From the NCBI RefSeq assembly GCF_027530345.1, contig NZ_JAPZQK010000022.1, positions 121,162-185,161 on the forward strand: a stretch of DNA of 64,000 bases, written 5' to 3'. Under the pieces are notes generated by a model. It was not told the origin of the DNA. It worked only from the letters and a program-made list of their open reading frames with translations, and did not search any database. The position numbers and the translations under genes are program-made. Shown piece after piece: positions 1-9,333 of the stretch; position 1 is the stretch's first letter, and each line of letters opens with the position of its first letter. The DNA is from Silanimonas sp. (GTDB lineage: Bacteria > Pseudomonadota > Gammaproteobacteria > Xanthomonadales > Xanthomonadaceae).

Positions 1-412
1 CCGCGACGGCGGGCGCCTCGAGGGTGGTGCGGGTCGGGCTCGGGGCCGACACGGCGGCGGGGGCGACGACGACCGCCGCCTCGGGCATCGGGGTTTCGAC
101 GGCAGGCGCACTGGCCGGAGGGCCGCCGGCGATGGCGAGCAGCACGGCGCGCAGCGCCTCGGCCTCCAGCGGCGCGTCGATCCGATAAGCGGTGTCGGCG
201 CGTAGGGCCTGGGTGAGGCCGATGGCGACCTTCCCGGCGTCGAAGCCCTTCATCCACGCCATCTGGCCGTACATCGAATCGAGATCGATCAGCACGGCGT
301 CGGCGCCGGCTTCGTCCGAGAGTGCCCAGTCGCCCAGGTGCAGGCCCTCGAACAGCGCGCGGGCATTGGCCTCGTCGGCGCGGTCGAAGCCGGAAAAGCT
401 GAGTCGGGGCAT
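1..412 (-). CDS. Partial protein of unknown function, N-terminal part
   Basis: An open frame runs leftward from the ATG at 412-410 and leaves the window at base 1, so only about 137 residues are visible. It begins MPRLSFSGFDRADEANARAL, followed by a stretch (VLIDLDSMYGQMAWMKGF) with an alternating hydrophobic pattern ending in acidic residues, and LRADTAYRIDAPLEAEALRA, which loosely recalls the last strand and helix of a receiver-like alpha/beta fold. From about residue 100 it becomes an Ala/Pro/Val-rich linker (PEAAVVVAPAAVSAPSPT). Codon use is normal for the window. The family is not recognised. It is divergent from the giant surface protein, with about 210 bases between the two ATG codons that could hold promoters for both. 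Confidence 0.7.
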   Translation of the reverse strand, partial: MPRLSFSGFDRADEANARALFEGLHLGDWALSDEAGADAVLIDLDSMYGQMAWMKGFDAGKVAIGLTQALRADTAYRIDAPLEAEALRAVLLAIAGGPPASAPAVETPMPEAAVVVAPAAVSAPSPTRTTLEAPAVA

Positions 413-510
413 GGATGTGTCCGTGAAGAATCTGCCCGGGAGTATCCCGAGGCCGACCCTTCAGGGGCAACGAACCAAAGGCCCATGAACCGTGACGGCA
501 GTCGATTTTT

Positions 511-546
511 CAGGTGAATTGACGGTTCACAGGTATTTAATTGCCT
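511..546 (+). promoter_or_regulatory. Candidate promoter with activator-like inverted repeat
   Basis: TATTTA at 534-539 stands out as AT-rich and could be a -10 box, giving a start near 546 and a leader of about 76 bases to the ATG at 622. No good -35 hexamer lies at the right distance. Instead an inverted repeat, GTGAA at 514-518 and TTCAC at 526-530, covers that place, as expected for an activator-dependent promoter. This is a reading of motifs only. Confidence 0.3.
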
Positions 547-621
547 TCGCGGGAGGCCCTCCCCACACTCCGCCGCGCCGTCACCCCCGCATTCACCCTG
601 CTTGATCCTCCGGTGTTCCCC

Positions 622-3600
622 ATGCCCGTCTCTCCCGTGGCCGCCTTTGGCCGCGTCGCTCGTGCGCTGTCTCTCGTCCTGATTGGCGCTCTGGCCGCTT
701 CGCCTGCCGTCGCCTACGACCTGCAGTTCGCCTTCATCCGCGACGACCAGAGCCCCGCTCCGAACGGTTCAGACCCGACGCCGGCCGGCGGCACCATCGT
801 CTACGACGTGCGGATCGAGAACAGCGCGGGGGACAGCATCGCCAACGTGCAGACCGTGTTCGACGTGCCGGCGGGGACGACGCCGGTGTCGCTGCCGGGC
901 AACTGCAGCCTTCGCGCCGGCCTGCCGGCCCAGGTGGTCTGCACCCACGGGACCCTGGTGGGCACGCTGGCCGCGCCCACCCCGGGCAGCCCGGTCGATT
1001 TCCAGCTGCGCTTCCAGACCACCGTGGCCGGCACCGTCACGCTCCGCGGCGCCATCGGCGTGGGCGTACCGCCGGCCTCGGCCCTGCCGCTCGCGGGCGG
1101 CGACCCCTTCTTCGGCACCGACACCAACACCGCGAACAACAACAGCTCGCAGGCGACGACGGTGACCAACGGCGCCGACCTCGCCATCACCAAGACGGAT
1201 AGTCCGGACCCGGTGAACGGTGGCGACCGCATCACCTACACCATCAACGTCACCAACAACGGCCCGAACGACGCCGTCGGCGTCCGCGTGCTCGACACGC
1301 TCTCGAGTTCGACGACCTATGTGGGCGGCAGCGCGAGCGGCGCCGGCTGGATCTTCTCGCACGTCAGCGGCGTGCTGACGGCCACCCGTGCCGCCACGCT
1401 GGCGAATGGCGCGTCGGCCTCGTTCACCTACCAGGCCACGGTCAACGTGGGCTCGGGCAGCGTGGCGAACAGCGCGGTGGTCGACACCATTGGCGGCGGC
1501 GCGACGCCCGACTTCGACCCGAACAACAACACCGCCATCGCGAACACCGCGGTGAATCCCGGTGCGGATGGCAGCATCACCAAGCTGGTGTCGGCGACGC
1601 CGGTGGTGGAGGGCAGCACGGTCACGTTCACCCTTCGGCCGCGCAACGCCGGCCCGAGCGTCATCAGCACTGCCGTGGTGACGGACGCGCTTCCGGCCGG
1701 CTTCGCCGGCGTGGCCATCACCTCGAGCCCCAACTGGACCTGCGCCTTCACCGGTGCCGGGAACACCGGCCTCGAGTGCACGCGCGCGTCGTTCCCCGTG
1801 GGCGCCACCGACAACATCGTGTTCACGGCGACGACGGCGACCGGCGTGCCCGGCACCGGCCAGGTGTTCACCAACACCGGCGTGCTGAGCTCGGCCACGC
1901 CCGACCCGTCGCTGCCGAACAACAGCGGCAGCGTGAACCTCACGGTGCTGCCGGACGGCGCCGACCTGCAGATCACCAGCAAGTCGCGTGACCGCAGCAT
2001 CGTCACCATCGGTGCGGGCGCGGCCTCGGAGATCCGCTCCACGATCGTGGTGCGCAACAACGGCCCGCAGGTGGTCAGCTCGAACCTCGTCGTCACCGAC
2101 GAGCTGGAGCCCAGCGAAACCTTCGTTTCCTCCAGCGGCCCCTGGAGCTGCGCCGCCGCCGGCGCGCCCCAGGTCGTCACCTGCACCTTCACCGGCACCT
2201 ATCCGGTACTGGTCGGCACCACGCTCGACGGCGGCAATGCACTGGTGATCGTCACCGAAGCCGTGGCCGCGGACACCGACATCGTCAACACCGCGTGCGT
2301 CGGTGGCAGCGGCGGCAGCGCCGAGCCGGTGACCCCCGGCCCCGACCTCGACCCGAACACCAGCAACGACTGCGCCGGCCCGGGCAGCGGCACCACCGCC
2401 ACGACGCAGAGCGCCGATCTGGCCCTGACCAAGGCGACGTCGACGCCGACCGGCGGCGACAAGATCGTCTCGATCAGCGAGAGCAGCGTCACCTACACGC
2501 TGACGGTCACCAACAATGGCCCGGATGCGACGACCGGCATCGTCATCACCGATCCGCTGCCGGGTTTCCGCACCGGTGCGCCCGCTACGCCGGCGCCGAC
2601 CTTCGACCTCACGGGTGCGGTGGGTTGGACCTGCAGCACCACCAGCGGCACGGTGACCTGCCGTTCGGGCCTCACGCCGCTGGCACCGGCCGCCAGCGCG
2701 ACCATCGGCATCACGGTGCAGCGCCCGCTCAACGACAGCGCGGGCAACAACGCTACCTGCAACGGCGCCACCCAGCCGAACGCCTTCTGCAACACGGCGG
2801 TCGTCGCGACCGATCGCACCGTTGTCGGTGCTGTCGGCGACGCCGATTTCTCCGACAACACCGCGGAAGACCACGTCACCGTCGAGCGTTTCGCCAACAT
2901 GCGGACGACGGCCAACGTCGCCAGCCCGAGCGCCACGGGCCAGGTCGGCGTGAACTCGACGTTCCGCATCGACTACCTCAACGCCGGGCCGTCGGTCGCC
3001 CGTGACGTGATCCATCGCGCGACGATCACTCTTCCGGCCAATGACACCGGCTTCGTGCTCACCAACGTGGTGAACAGCGCGGGCGTGGCCTGCGTCGTGA
3101 CGCCTGGCGTGGGCGTGACCACTGCCGCCGGTGCCGGCGGCACGTCGTACGCGAACCTCAGCGGTGCCCCGAGCGAGATCGTCATCACCTGCGCCGCGCA
3201 GAACATGGCGAACCAGAACGCGCAGAACCTGCAGGTCACCCTGCGCCCGAACTTCGGCGCGGCGGGCCCGTACACCGCGGTGGGCAGCTTCACCTTCCCA
3301 GGCAACACCTCGACCGGCAGCGACGCGCAGGGCGCCTGGGAATACAACAGCGTGGCGAACGCGGGCGACGACGAGCGCAGCGAGACGCTGACGCTGACCG
3401 CCGACCAGATCAATCTGCTCACCAACAAGACCGACCTCGTCGACCCGATCGGTTTCGATCCGAGCGACTTCACCAACAACCTCATCACCTACCGCGTGTC
3501 GGTGCGCAACCTCGGCCCGTCCGTGGCCAGCAGCGTGGTGATTACCGACACCGTCACGCCGCTGGCCGGCAAGACGCTGCGCTACCTCGGTGCATCGACG

Positions 3601-6600
3601 TCCTCGTCGGGCCCGTTCGTGCCGGCCCGCTGCACGCAGACCAACGGCGTGAACCCGAGCCTCGGCGCGGCGATGGAATTCAGCTGCCTGATGCCGGGTG
3701 TCGGCTTCGCGCCGAACGTCGACGGCGTCATCGGCGTGAACCAGGTGTCCGAGCTCTTCCTCGCCTTTCAGTACGAGACGGCACCGAGCGGCAGCGGCGA
3801 CACGCTGGCGAACACCGCCACGGCGTCGGCCGCTGAGACGGACACCGACCTCAGCAACAACACCGATTCCGAAGACACCACCATCCGTTCGCGCGCCGAC
3901 CTGTCGGTGGCGAAGTTCGCGGTGCTGACGGCGCCGAACGCCGACCCGACGGTGGCGCTGCCGGCGAACACGCCGAGCGTCACGCTGCGCCAGCCCTTCT
4001 TCTACGTGGTCGAAGGCACCAACAACGGCCCGGGCCTGTCGATCTCGCGCGACCGCTCGGGCACCAACCCGTTGAACGGCACCGGCACCGTCGTCACCGA
4101 CAGCCTGCCCATCGGCCTGCGCGTCACCGGCCCGGCCACCTGGCAGAAGGTCGGCGACACGCTGGCCGGCGCGTTTCCGGATGCGAACGGCAGTGGTACC
4201 TGCGCGCCGCCGGCGGCCATTCCCTTCACCGTGGTGTCGGGCTCGCAGACCCTCACCTGCAACGTGGGCGACTTGACCTTCCTCACCGGCACCCCCGGCC
4301 GCGTGCGCGTGATCATTCCCGCCGAGTGGGTGGCCTATCCCCCGGCCGGAACCGGCACCACCACGACGGTCACCAATGGCGCAGCAATCACCACCGAGCA
4401 GGTCGACCCCACGCCGGGCAACAACGGCACCACGCTCGATACCAACGTCACCCGCGCGACGCTCGCCGGCACCGTGTTCCAGGACCGCGACCGCGCCGGT
4501 GCGAACGGCGGCACGCCGCAGGCCGCCGGCCCCGAACCACGCATCGCCGGCGTGACGCTGACGCTCACCGGCACCGACACCTACGGCAACGTGCTCTCGG
4601 GCGTTACCGCCACCACCGACGCGAGCGGCAACTACAGCTTCGGCAACCTGGCGCCGTCCAATGCGGCGGGCTACACCATCACCCAGACGCAGCCATCGGG
4701 CTTCGCGAACGGCCCGGTGGATCCGCCGGCCTTCGGCACCGCCAATGGCCCGTCGCTGACCGCGGGCACGCCGGCCTACGTGCGCCCGGCGCTCAGCGGC
4801 GATTCCAGCTACACCGGCGTCGTGGTCGGCACCAATGAAGCCGGCGTCCGCTACCACTTCCCCGAGCTGCGCCAGCCGGTGCTCTTCGGCACCGTGTACG
4901 TCGACGGCAACTTCAACGACGTCTTCAACGCCGGCACCGACTCGACGATCAGTGGTGCCACGGTGCGCCTGCTCGATGCCGCCGGCACGACGGTGCTGGC
5001 CACCGCCACCACCAACGGTGCCGGCCTCTACCAGTTCGACTTCGCGGCCCTCGGCCTCGATCCCTCGGCCACGTACGTGCTCGAGGAGCCGCTGCCCGGT
5101 CCGGCCGGCACTTACCAGAGCCGTCCGAATGCCGTGAATCCCGGTCTCGTGGGCGGGGTCGCCTGCGTCGGCTGCGCCGCGGCACCGAACACACCGGCCG
5201 CAAGCACCGACCGCATCACCGGCATCAACCTCGGCAGCGGACTGGACGGCACGCAGTTCAACTTCGGTGAAGACCTCATCTCGGCGCCGGGTGGCCCGAG
5301 CCTGAGCGGCTTCGTCTACGTCGACCGCAACAACAACGGCAGCTTCGAGGCCGGCGGCGTGGAGGCGGGCGCGGGCATCGCCGGCGTCACCATCACCCTG
5401 AACGGCCCGGGCGGCCCGATCACCACGACCACCGACGCCAACGGCTTCTGGTCGTTCACCGGTCTCGTGGCGGGGGCGAACTACACCGTCACCGAAACGC
5501 AGCCGGCGGGCTACAACAACGGCCTCGAGAACCCCTCGAACGTCATCACCATCAACAACCTCTCCGTGACCGGCTCGACCGGCAACAACTTCGGCGAGAT
5601 CGCGGGCAGCCTGGCGGGCGTCGTCTACCTCGACGCCAACAACAACGGCCAGCAGGACGTCGGCGAGAACGGGATCGCCGGCGTGCAGATGACGCTGAGC
5701 GGCACCGGCCCGAGCGGCGCGATCGTGCCGGTCACCGTGACCACGCAGGCCGACGGAAGCTACCGCTTCGCCGATCTCGTCGCCGGCACCTACACGGTGA
5801 CGCAGCAGACCGCGCAGCCTGTCGTGGTCGGGGTGACCACGCTCGATGGCGATGTCGATGCCGGCAGCACCGGCGGCACCGATTCACCCACCGGCACCTC
5901 GCCGAGCCGAGTCAGTGCCATCACGCTGCCGGCCGGCGCGGACTCGACCGCGAACAACTTCGCCGAGATCCTGCCGGTGGCCATCAGTGGCCGCGTGTAT
6001 CGCGATGCCGACAACGATGGCGTCATCGACGGGGGCGAAGCGGGCATCGGCGGCCAGACGATCCGCATCACCGGCACCGACGACCGCGGCCAGCCGGTGA
6101 CGGTCGAGGTGACCACGCAGCCCGACGGCAGCTACACCGCCCCGTCGCTGCGTCCGGGCACCTACACCGTCACCCAGCCGAACCAGCCGGCCAACACCGC
6201 GAACGGCATCACCACGCCGGGTACGGCGGGCGGCACGGCCACCACGCCGGCCACGACACCGAGTGCGATCAGCACGATCAGCCTCACCACGCCGGGCGGC
6301 AGCTCGACCGGCAACCACTTCGGCGAGATCCCGAACAACGCCTCGATCGCCGGCCGCGTCTGGTTGGACCGCGACAACGACGGCGTCATCGATGCGGGTG
6401 AGAACGGCATCGCCTCGGTGTCCGTCGTGCTCACCGGCACCGACGTCAACGGTACGGCGGTGAACCGCACCGTGCAGACCGACAGCAGCGGCCGCTACGC
6501 GTTCGACGGCCTGCTGCCGGGCACGTACACCGTCACCGAACCGGCGCAGCCGAGCGGCACCGCCAACGGCCGCACGGTCGCGGGCAGCACCGGCGGCACG

Positions 6601-9333
6601 GCGACGACGGTGGCGACCACGCCGAGCGCGATCACGGCGATTCTGCTCGGTGCGAGCCAGGCCTCCATCGACAACAACTTCGGCGAGGTGCCGGTGTCGT
6701 CGATCGCCGGCTCGGTCTACAACGACCGCGACAACGACGGCGTCCGTGACGCCGATGAGCCGGGCTATGCCGGCATCGTGGTGCGCCTCACGGGTACCGA
6801 CGACCTCGGCAACGCCGTGAGCATCGAGCTCAGCACCGATGCCGATGGCCGCTACCGCTTCACCGGCCTGCGTCCGGGCACCTACACCGTGACCGAACTC
6901 GCGCAGCCGGCCGACACCAGCAATGGCCTCACCACGCCGGGCAGCACGGGCGGCACGGCGACGCCGGTCAGCACGGTGCCTTCGGCCATTGGCGGCATCG
7001 TCATCGGCCCGGGCGTCGACTCCATCGACAATAACTTCGGCGAAATCGGCGACACGCCGGACGTGGTGGTGAGCAAGTCGGCGACCCCGACGCGCTTCGC
7101 CAGCAACGCCGCGGGCAGCTACACCATCCGCGTTCGCAACCAGGGCCAGCGCCCGACGGTGGGCGAGATCCTCGTCCGCGACCGCCTGCCCGCCGGCATC
7201 CGCCTGACGGCCATGCCGACCGGCACCGGCTGGGTCTGTTCCGGCGCCGCCAACGACGATCGCTTCGAATGCCGCAGCAATGGCTTGATCGGCGCGGGCA
7301 GCACCAGCCCCAACGCCATCACCGTGCCTGTGCGCGTGGCCGCAGGCATCGTCAACGGCACCACGCTCAACAATGCCGTGCTGGTCAGCGGTGGCGGGGA
7401 GCCGGACTTCCGCGGCCCGACGCCCGCCGAGCGCGATGCCTTCGACGGCAATGTGGGCCAACTGCCGGTCTGCGATCCGGCGATCACGCAGAACGCCTGC
7501 CGCACGCCGACGGTGATCGTGCAGTCCGCCGCGCTCTCGGGTTCGGTCTGGTACGACATCGGCAGCAGCATCGCGCTGCGCGACGGCGGTGATCGTCCGC
7601 TGCAGGGTTGGACGGTGGAGCTCGTCGACCCGGCCACCGGCCGCGTCATCGCCACGCAGGCCACCGGCCCCGACGGCCGCTACCGCTTCGCCGACCTCAC
7701 GCCGGGCCTGCCCTACGTGGTGCGCTTCCGCGAGCCGGGCGGCGTGCTGTGGGGCTTCCCGGTGAACGGCGAAACCACGCCGAATTCGCCGGCGCGCTGC
7801 GACCGCGATGCCGCCATCGCCAACGGCACGGCCAGTTCCTGCGTGCGTCGCAACGAGGCCGGCATCACCGAGATCGAGGTCGTGCTCGCGCCGGGCCAGG
7901 AGCTCGTCGAGCAGAGCCTGCCCGTCGATCCGAGCGGCGTGGTCTACGACGCGGTGACCCGCCAGCCGGTGCCCGGCTCGGTGGTCACGCTGGCGCCGGT
8001 CGGCACGTGTGCGGGTTACGACCCGAGCACGCAGGTGCTCAACGCCGCGGGCGGCGGCTACCGCGTCAGCGGCAGCAGCATCGCCATGACGGTGGGTGCG
8101 GACGGCCTCTACCAGTTCCTGTTCGCCCCGACGGCGCCCGCGCGCTGCACCTTCCAGCTCACGGTCACGCCGCCGGCGACGCACACCTTCGTCTCCACGC
8201 TGATCCCGCCGCAGGCCGGCACGCTCAATCCGCCGGGCGGTCCGACCGACACCTTCCGCGTGCAGCCGCAGCCCACCGCGCCGACGGTGGTTCCGGGCAC
8301 GGGAACGCAGTACTGGCTGGTGGTCTCGAGCGGTTCGACGGCACCGAACATCGTGCACAACCACCTCCCGCTCGACCCGCGCGTCGCACCGGGCCTGTCG
8401 ATCAGCAAGAGCGGCGACCGCCAGATCGCCGAGGTCGGCGACACCGTGCTGTACACGCTCACCGTGCGCCAGACGGCCGGTTCGGCCCTGCCGCAGCTCT
8501 CGGTGCTCGACGTGCTGCCGCCGGGCTTCACCTACATCGCCGGCACGGCGCGCATCGACGGCGTGGCCGCCAGCGATCCGGTCGGCGCCCCGGGCCCGCG
8601 CCTCGGCTTCACGGTTGGCTCGATCCCGGCGGCTGGCCAGCGCGTCATCACCTACCGCGTGCGCGTCGGCGTGGGCAGCCAGCAGGGCGACGGCGTGAAC
8701 CGCGCCACCGCCGTGGGCTGCGGCATCACCGGCGGCTGCCTGGTGCCCGGCACGCTGGTGCCGGTGGGCGGCAGCATCGTCTCGAACGAAGCGCAGTACC
8801 GCGTGCGCGTCACCGGCGGTGTCTTTGCCAGCGAGGCCTGCGTGCTCGGCAAGGTCTTCGTCGACTGCGACCGCGATTCGCTGCAGGGCGAGGAGGAGCT
8901 CGGCATTCCGGGCGTGCGCCTGTACTTCAGCGACGGCACCTTCGCGATCACCGACGTCGAGGGCAAGTACAGCTACTGCGGCATCGAGCCGCGCAGCGCC
9001 ACGCTGAAGGTCGACGGCTCGACGCTGCCCCGCGGCGCCGTGCTGACGACCAGCAGCAACCGCAACCTCGGCGATGCGAACAGCCTGTTCCTCGACCTGA
9101 AGAACGGCGAATTGCATCGCGCCGACTTCATCGAAGGCAGCTGCTCGAACCGCGTGCTGGAGCAGGTGCGCGCGCGTCGCGGCAACGGCGAGGTGCGCGC
9201 CCCGGAGAGCGAGCCGGCACAGCCCGGCCTGCGCTTCGAAAGCAAGCCCGCCGCCGCCCCCCAGCAGGCCACCGACGGCGCGAACCAGCCGGCCGAACAG
9301 CCGCGCGCCCGCAACGACGGAGGCGCCCGCTGA
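622..9333 (+). CDS. Giant secreted repeat protein (DUF11 and SdrD B-like domains)
   Basis: Predicted 2,903-residue exported protein. The ATG at 622 puts a Sec signal peptide right at the N-terminus (hydrophobic LSLVLIGALAASPAVA, cleavage before YDLQ); the same frame is open to a TTG at 541. After cleavage come about eight DUF11-type beta-sandwich repeats (residues 31-1277; hallmarks ADLAITK, TNNGP, VTDPLP). Then follow seven SdrD B-like/CNA-B-like domains (about 1278-2145) with calcium-loop motifs such as DRDNDGVIDAGE and ends like NNFGEI. Next are a DUF11 repeat (from 2146), two further B-like domains (from 2303), another DUF11 repeat (from 2590), a distinct C-terminal module (2737-2845, VFVDCDRDSLQGEEELGIPG) and a low-complexity Ala/Pro/Glu tail. 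No LPXTG motif, type I signal or autotransporter barrel is visible. It overlaps the next gene by one base (TGATG), so the three genes 622-13729 look like one operon. Probable surface adhesin or matrix protein; the role is inferred. Confidence 0.85.
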   Translation: MPVSPVAAFGRVARALSLVLIGALAASPAVAYDLQFAFIRDDQSPAPNGSDPTPAGGTIVYDVRIENSAGDSIANVQTVFDVPAGTTPVSLPGNCSLRAGLPAQVVCTHGTLVGTLAAPTPGSPVDFQLRFQTTVAGTVTLRGAIGVGVPPASALPLAGGDPFFGTDTNTANNNSSQATTVTNGADLAITKTDSPDPVNGGDRITYTINVTNNGPNDAVGVRVLDTLSSSTTYVGGSASGAGWIFSHVSGVLTATRAATLANGASASFTYQATVNVGSGSVANSAVVDTIGGGATPDFDPNNNTAIANTAVNPGADGSITKLVSATPVVEGSTVTFTLRPRNAGPSVISTAVVTDALPAGFAGVAITSSPNWTCAFTGAGNTGLECTRASFPVGATDNIVFTATTATGVPGTGQVFTNTGVLSSATPDPSLPNNSGSVNLTVLPDGADLQITSKSRDRSIVTIGAGAASEIRSTIVVRNNGPQVVSSNLVVTDELEPSETFVSSSGPWSCAAAGAPQVVTCTFTGTYPVLVGTTLDGGNALVIVTEAVAADTDIVNTACVGGSGGSAEPVTPGPDLDPNTSNDCAGPGSGTTATTQSADLALTKATSTPTGGDKIVSISESSVTYTLTVTNNGPDATTGIVITDPLPGFRTGAPATPAPTFDLTGAVGWTCSTTSGTVTCRSGLTPLAPAASATIGITVQRPLNDSAGNNATCNGATQPNAFCNTAVVATDRTVVGAVGDADFSDNTAEDHVTVERFANMRTTANVASPSATGQVGVNSTFRIDYLNAGPSVARDVIHRATITLPANDTGFVLTNVVNSAGVACVVTPGVGVTTAAGAGGTSYANLSGAPSEIVITCAAQNMANQNAQNLQVTLRPNFGAAGPYTAVGSFTFPGNTSTGSDAQGAWEYNSVANAGDDERSETLTLTADQINLLTNKTDLVDPIGFDPSDFTNNLITYRVSVRNLGPSVASSVVITDTVTPLAGKTLRYLGASTSSSGPFVPARCTQTNGVNPSLGAAMEFSCLMPGVGFAPNVDGVIGVNQVSELFLAFQYETAPSGSGDTLANTATASAAETDTDLSNNTDSEDTTIRSRADLSVAKFAVLTAPNADPTVALPANTPSVTLRQPFFYVVEGTNNGPGLSISRDRSGTNPLNGTGTVVTDSLPIGLRVTGPATWQKVGDTLAGAFPDANGSGTCAPPAAIPFTVVSGSQTLTCNVGDLTFLTGTPGRVRVIIPAEWVAYPPAGTGTTTTVTNGAAITTEQVDPTPGNNGTTLDTNVTRATLAGTVFQDRDRAGANGGTPQAAGPEPRIAGVTLTLTGTDTYGNVLSGVTATTDASGNYSFGNLAPSNAAGYTITQTQPSGFANGPVDPPAFGTANGPSLTAGTPAYVRPALSGDSSYTGVVVGTNEAGVRYHFPELRQPVLFGTVYVDGNFNDVFNAGTDSTISGATVRLLDAAGTTVLATATTNGAGLYQFDFAALGLDPSATYVLEEPLPGPAGTYQSRPNAVNPGLVGGVACVGCAAAPNTPAASTDRITGINLGSGLDGTQFNFGEDLISAPGGPSLSGFVYVDRNNNGSFEAGGVEAGAGIAGVTITLNGPGGPITTTTDANGFWSFTGLVAGANYTVTETQPAGYNNGLENPSNVITINNLSVTGSTGNNFGEIAGSLAGVVYLDANNNGQQDVGENGIAGVQMTLSGTGPSGAIVPVTVTTQADGSYRFADLVAGTYTVTQQTAQPVVVGVTTLDGDVDAGSTGGTDSPTGTSPSRVSAITLPAGADSTANNFAEILPVAISGRVYRDADNDGVIDGGEAGIGGQTIRITGTDDRGQPVTVEVTTQPDGSYTAPSLRPGTYTVTQPNQPANTANGITTPGTAGGTATTPATTPSAISTISLTTPGGSSTGNHFGEIPNNASIAGRVWLDRDNDGVIDAGENGIASVSVVLTGTDVNGTAVNRTVQTDSSGRYAFDGLLPGTYTVTEPAQPSGTANGRTVAGSTGGTATTVATTPSAITAILLGASQASIDNNFGEVPVSSIAGSVYNDRDNDGVRDADEPGYAGIVVRLTGTDDLGNAVSIELSTDADGRYRFTGLRPGTYTVTELAQPADTSNGLTTPGSTGGTATPVSTVPSAIGGIVIGPGVDSIDNNFGEIGDTPDVVVSKSATPTRFASNAAGSYTIRVRNQGQRPTVGEILVRDRLPAGIRLTAMPTGTGWVCSGAANDDRFECRSNGLIGAGSTSPNAITVPVRVAAGIVNGTTLNNAVLVSGGGEPDFRGPTPAERDAFDGNVGQLPVCDPAITQNACRTPTVIVQSAALSGSVWYDIGSSIALRDGGDRPLQGWTVELVDPATGRVIATQATGPDGRYRFADLTPGLPYVVRFREPGGVLWGFPVNGETTPNSPARCDRDAAIANGTASSCVRRNEAGITEIEVVLAPGQELVEQSLPVDPSGVVYDAVTRQPVPGSVVTLAPVGTCAGYDPSTQVLNAAGGGYRVSGSSIAMTVGADGLYQFLFAPTAPARCTFQLTVTPPATHTFVSTLIPPQAGTLNPPGGPTDTFRVQPQPTAPTVVPGTGTQYWLVVSSGSTAPNIVHNHLPLDPRVAPGLSISKSGDRQIAEVGDTVLYTLTVRQTAGSALPQLSVLDVLPPGFTYIAGTARIDGVAASDPVGAPGPRLGFTVGSIPAAGQRVITYRVRVGVGSQQGDGVNRATAVGCGITGGCLVPGTLVPVGGSIVSNEAQYRVRVTGGVFASEACVLGKVFVDCDRDSLQGEEELGIPGVRLYFSDGTFAITDVEGKYSYCGIEPRSATLKVDGSTLPRGAVLTTSSNRNLGDANSLFLDLKNGELHRADFIEGSCSNRVLEQVRARRGNGEVRAPESEPAQPGLRFESKPAAAPQQATDGANQPAEQPRARNDGGAR

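Noticed and set aside
541..621. In-frame TTG start at 541 for the giant surface protein.
   Set aside because: It would add 27 residues before the signal peptide. ATG 622 places the hydrophobic core at the normal distance from the N-terminus, and TATTTA at 534-539 looks more like a promoter element.
769..4857. A 1,362-residue minus-strand open frame opposite the giant gene, and similar ones at 5884-9378 and 8973-12317.
   Set aside because: Arg/Gly/Ala/Val-rich translations without domains. They are the expected antisense frames of GC-rich genes with strong codon bias.
7608..9332. Upstream extension of the barrel gene frame.
   Set aside because: It overlaps the well-supported end of the giant gene in another frame. 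The signal peptide and GGAGG support the start at 9333.
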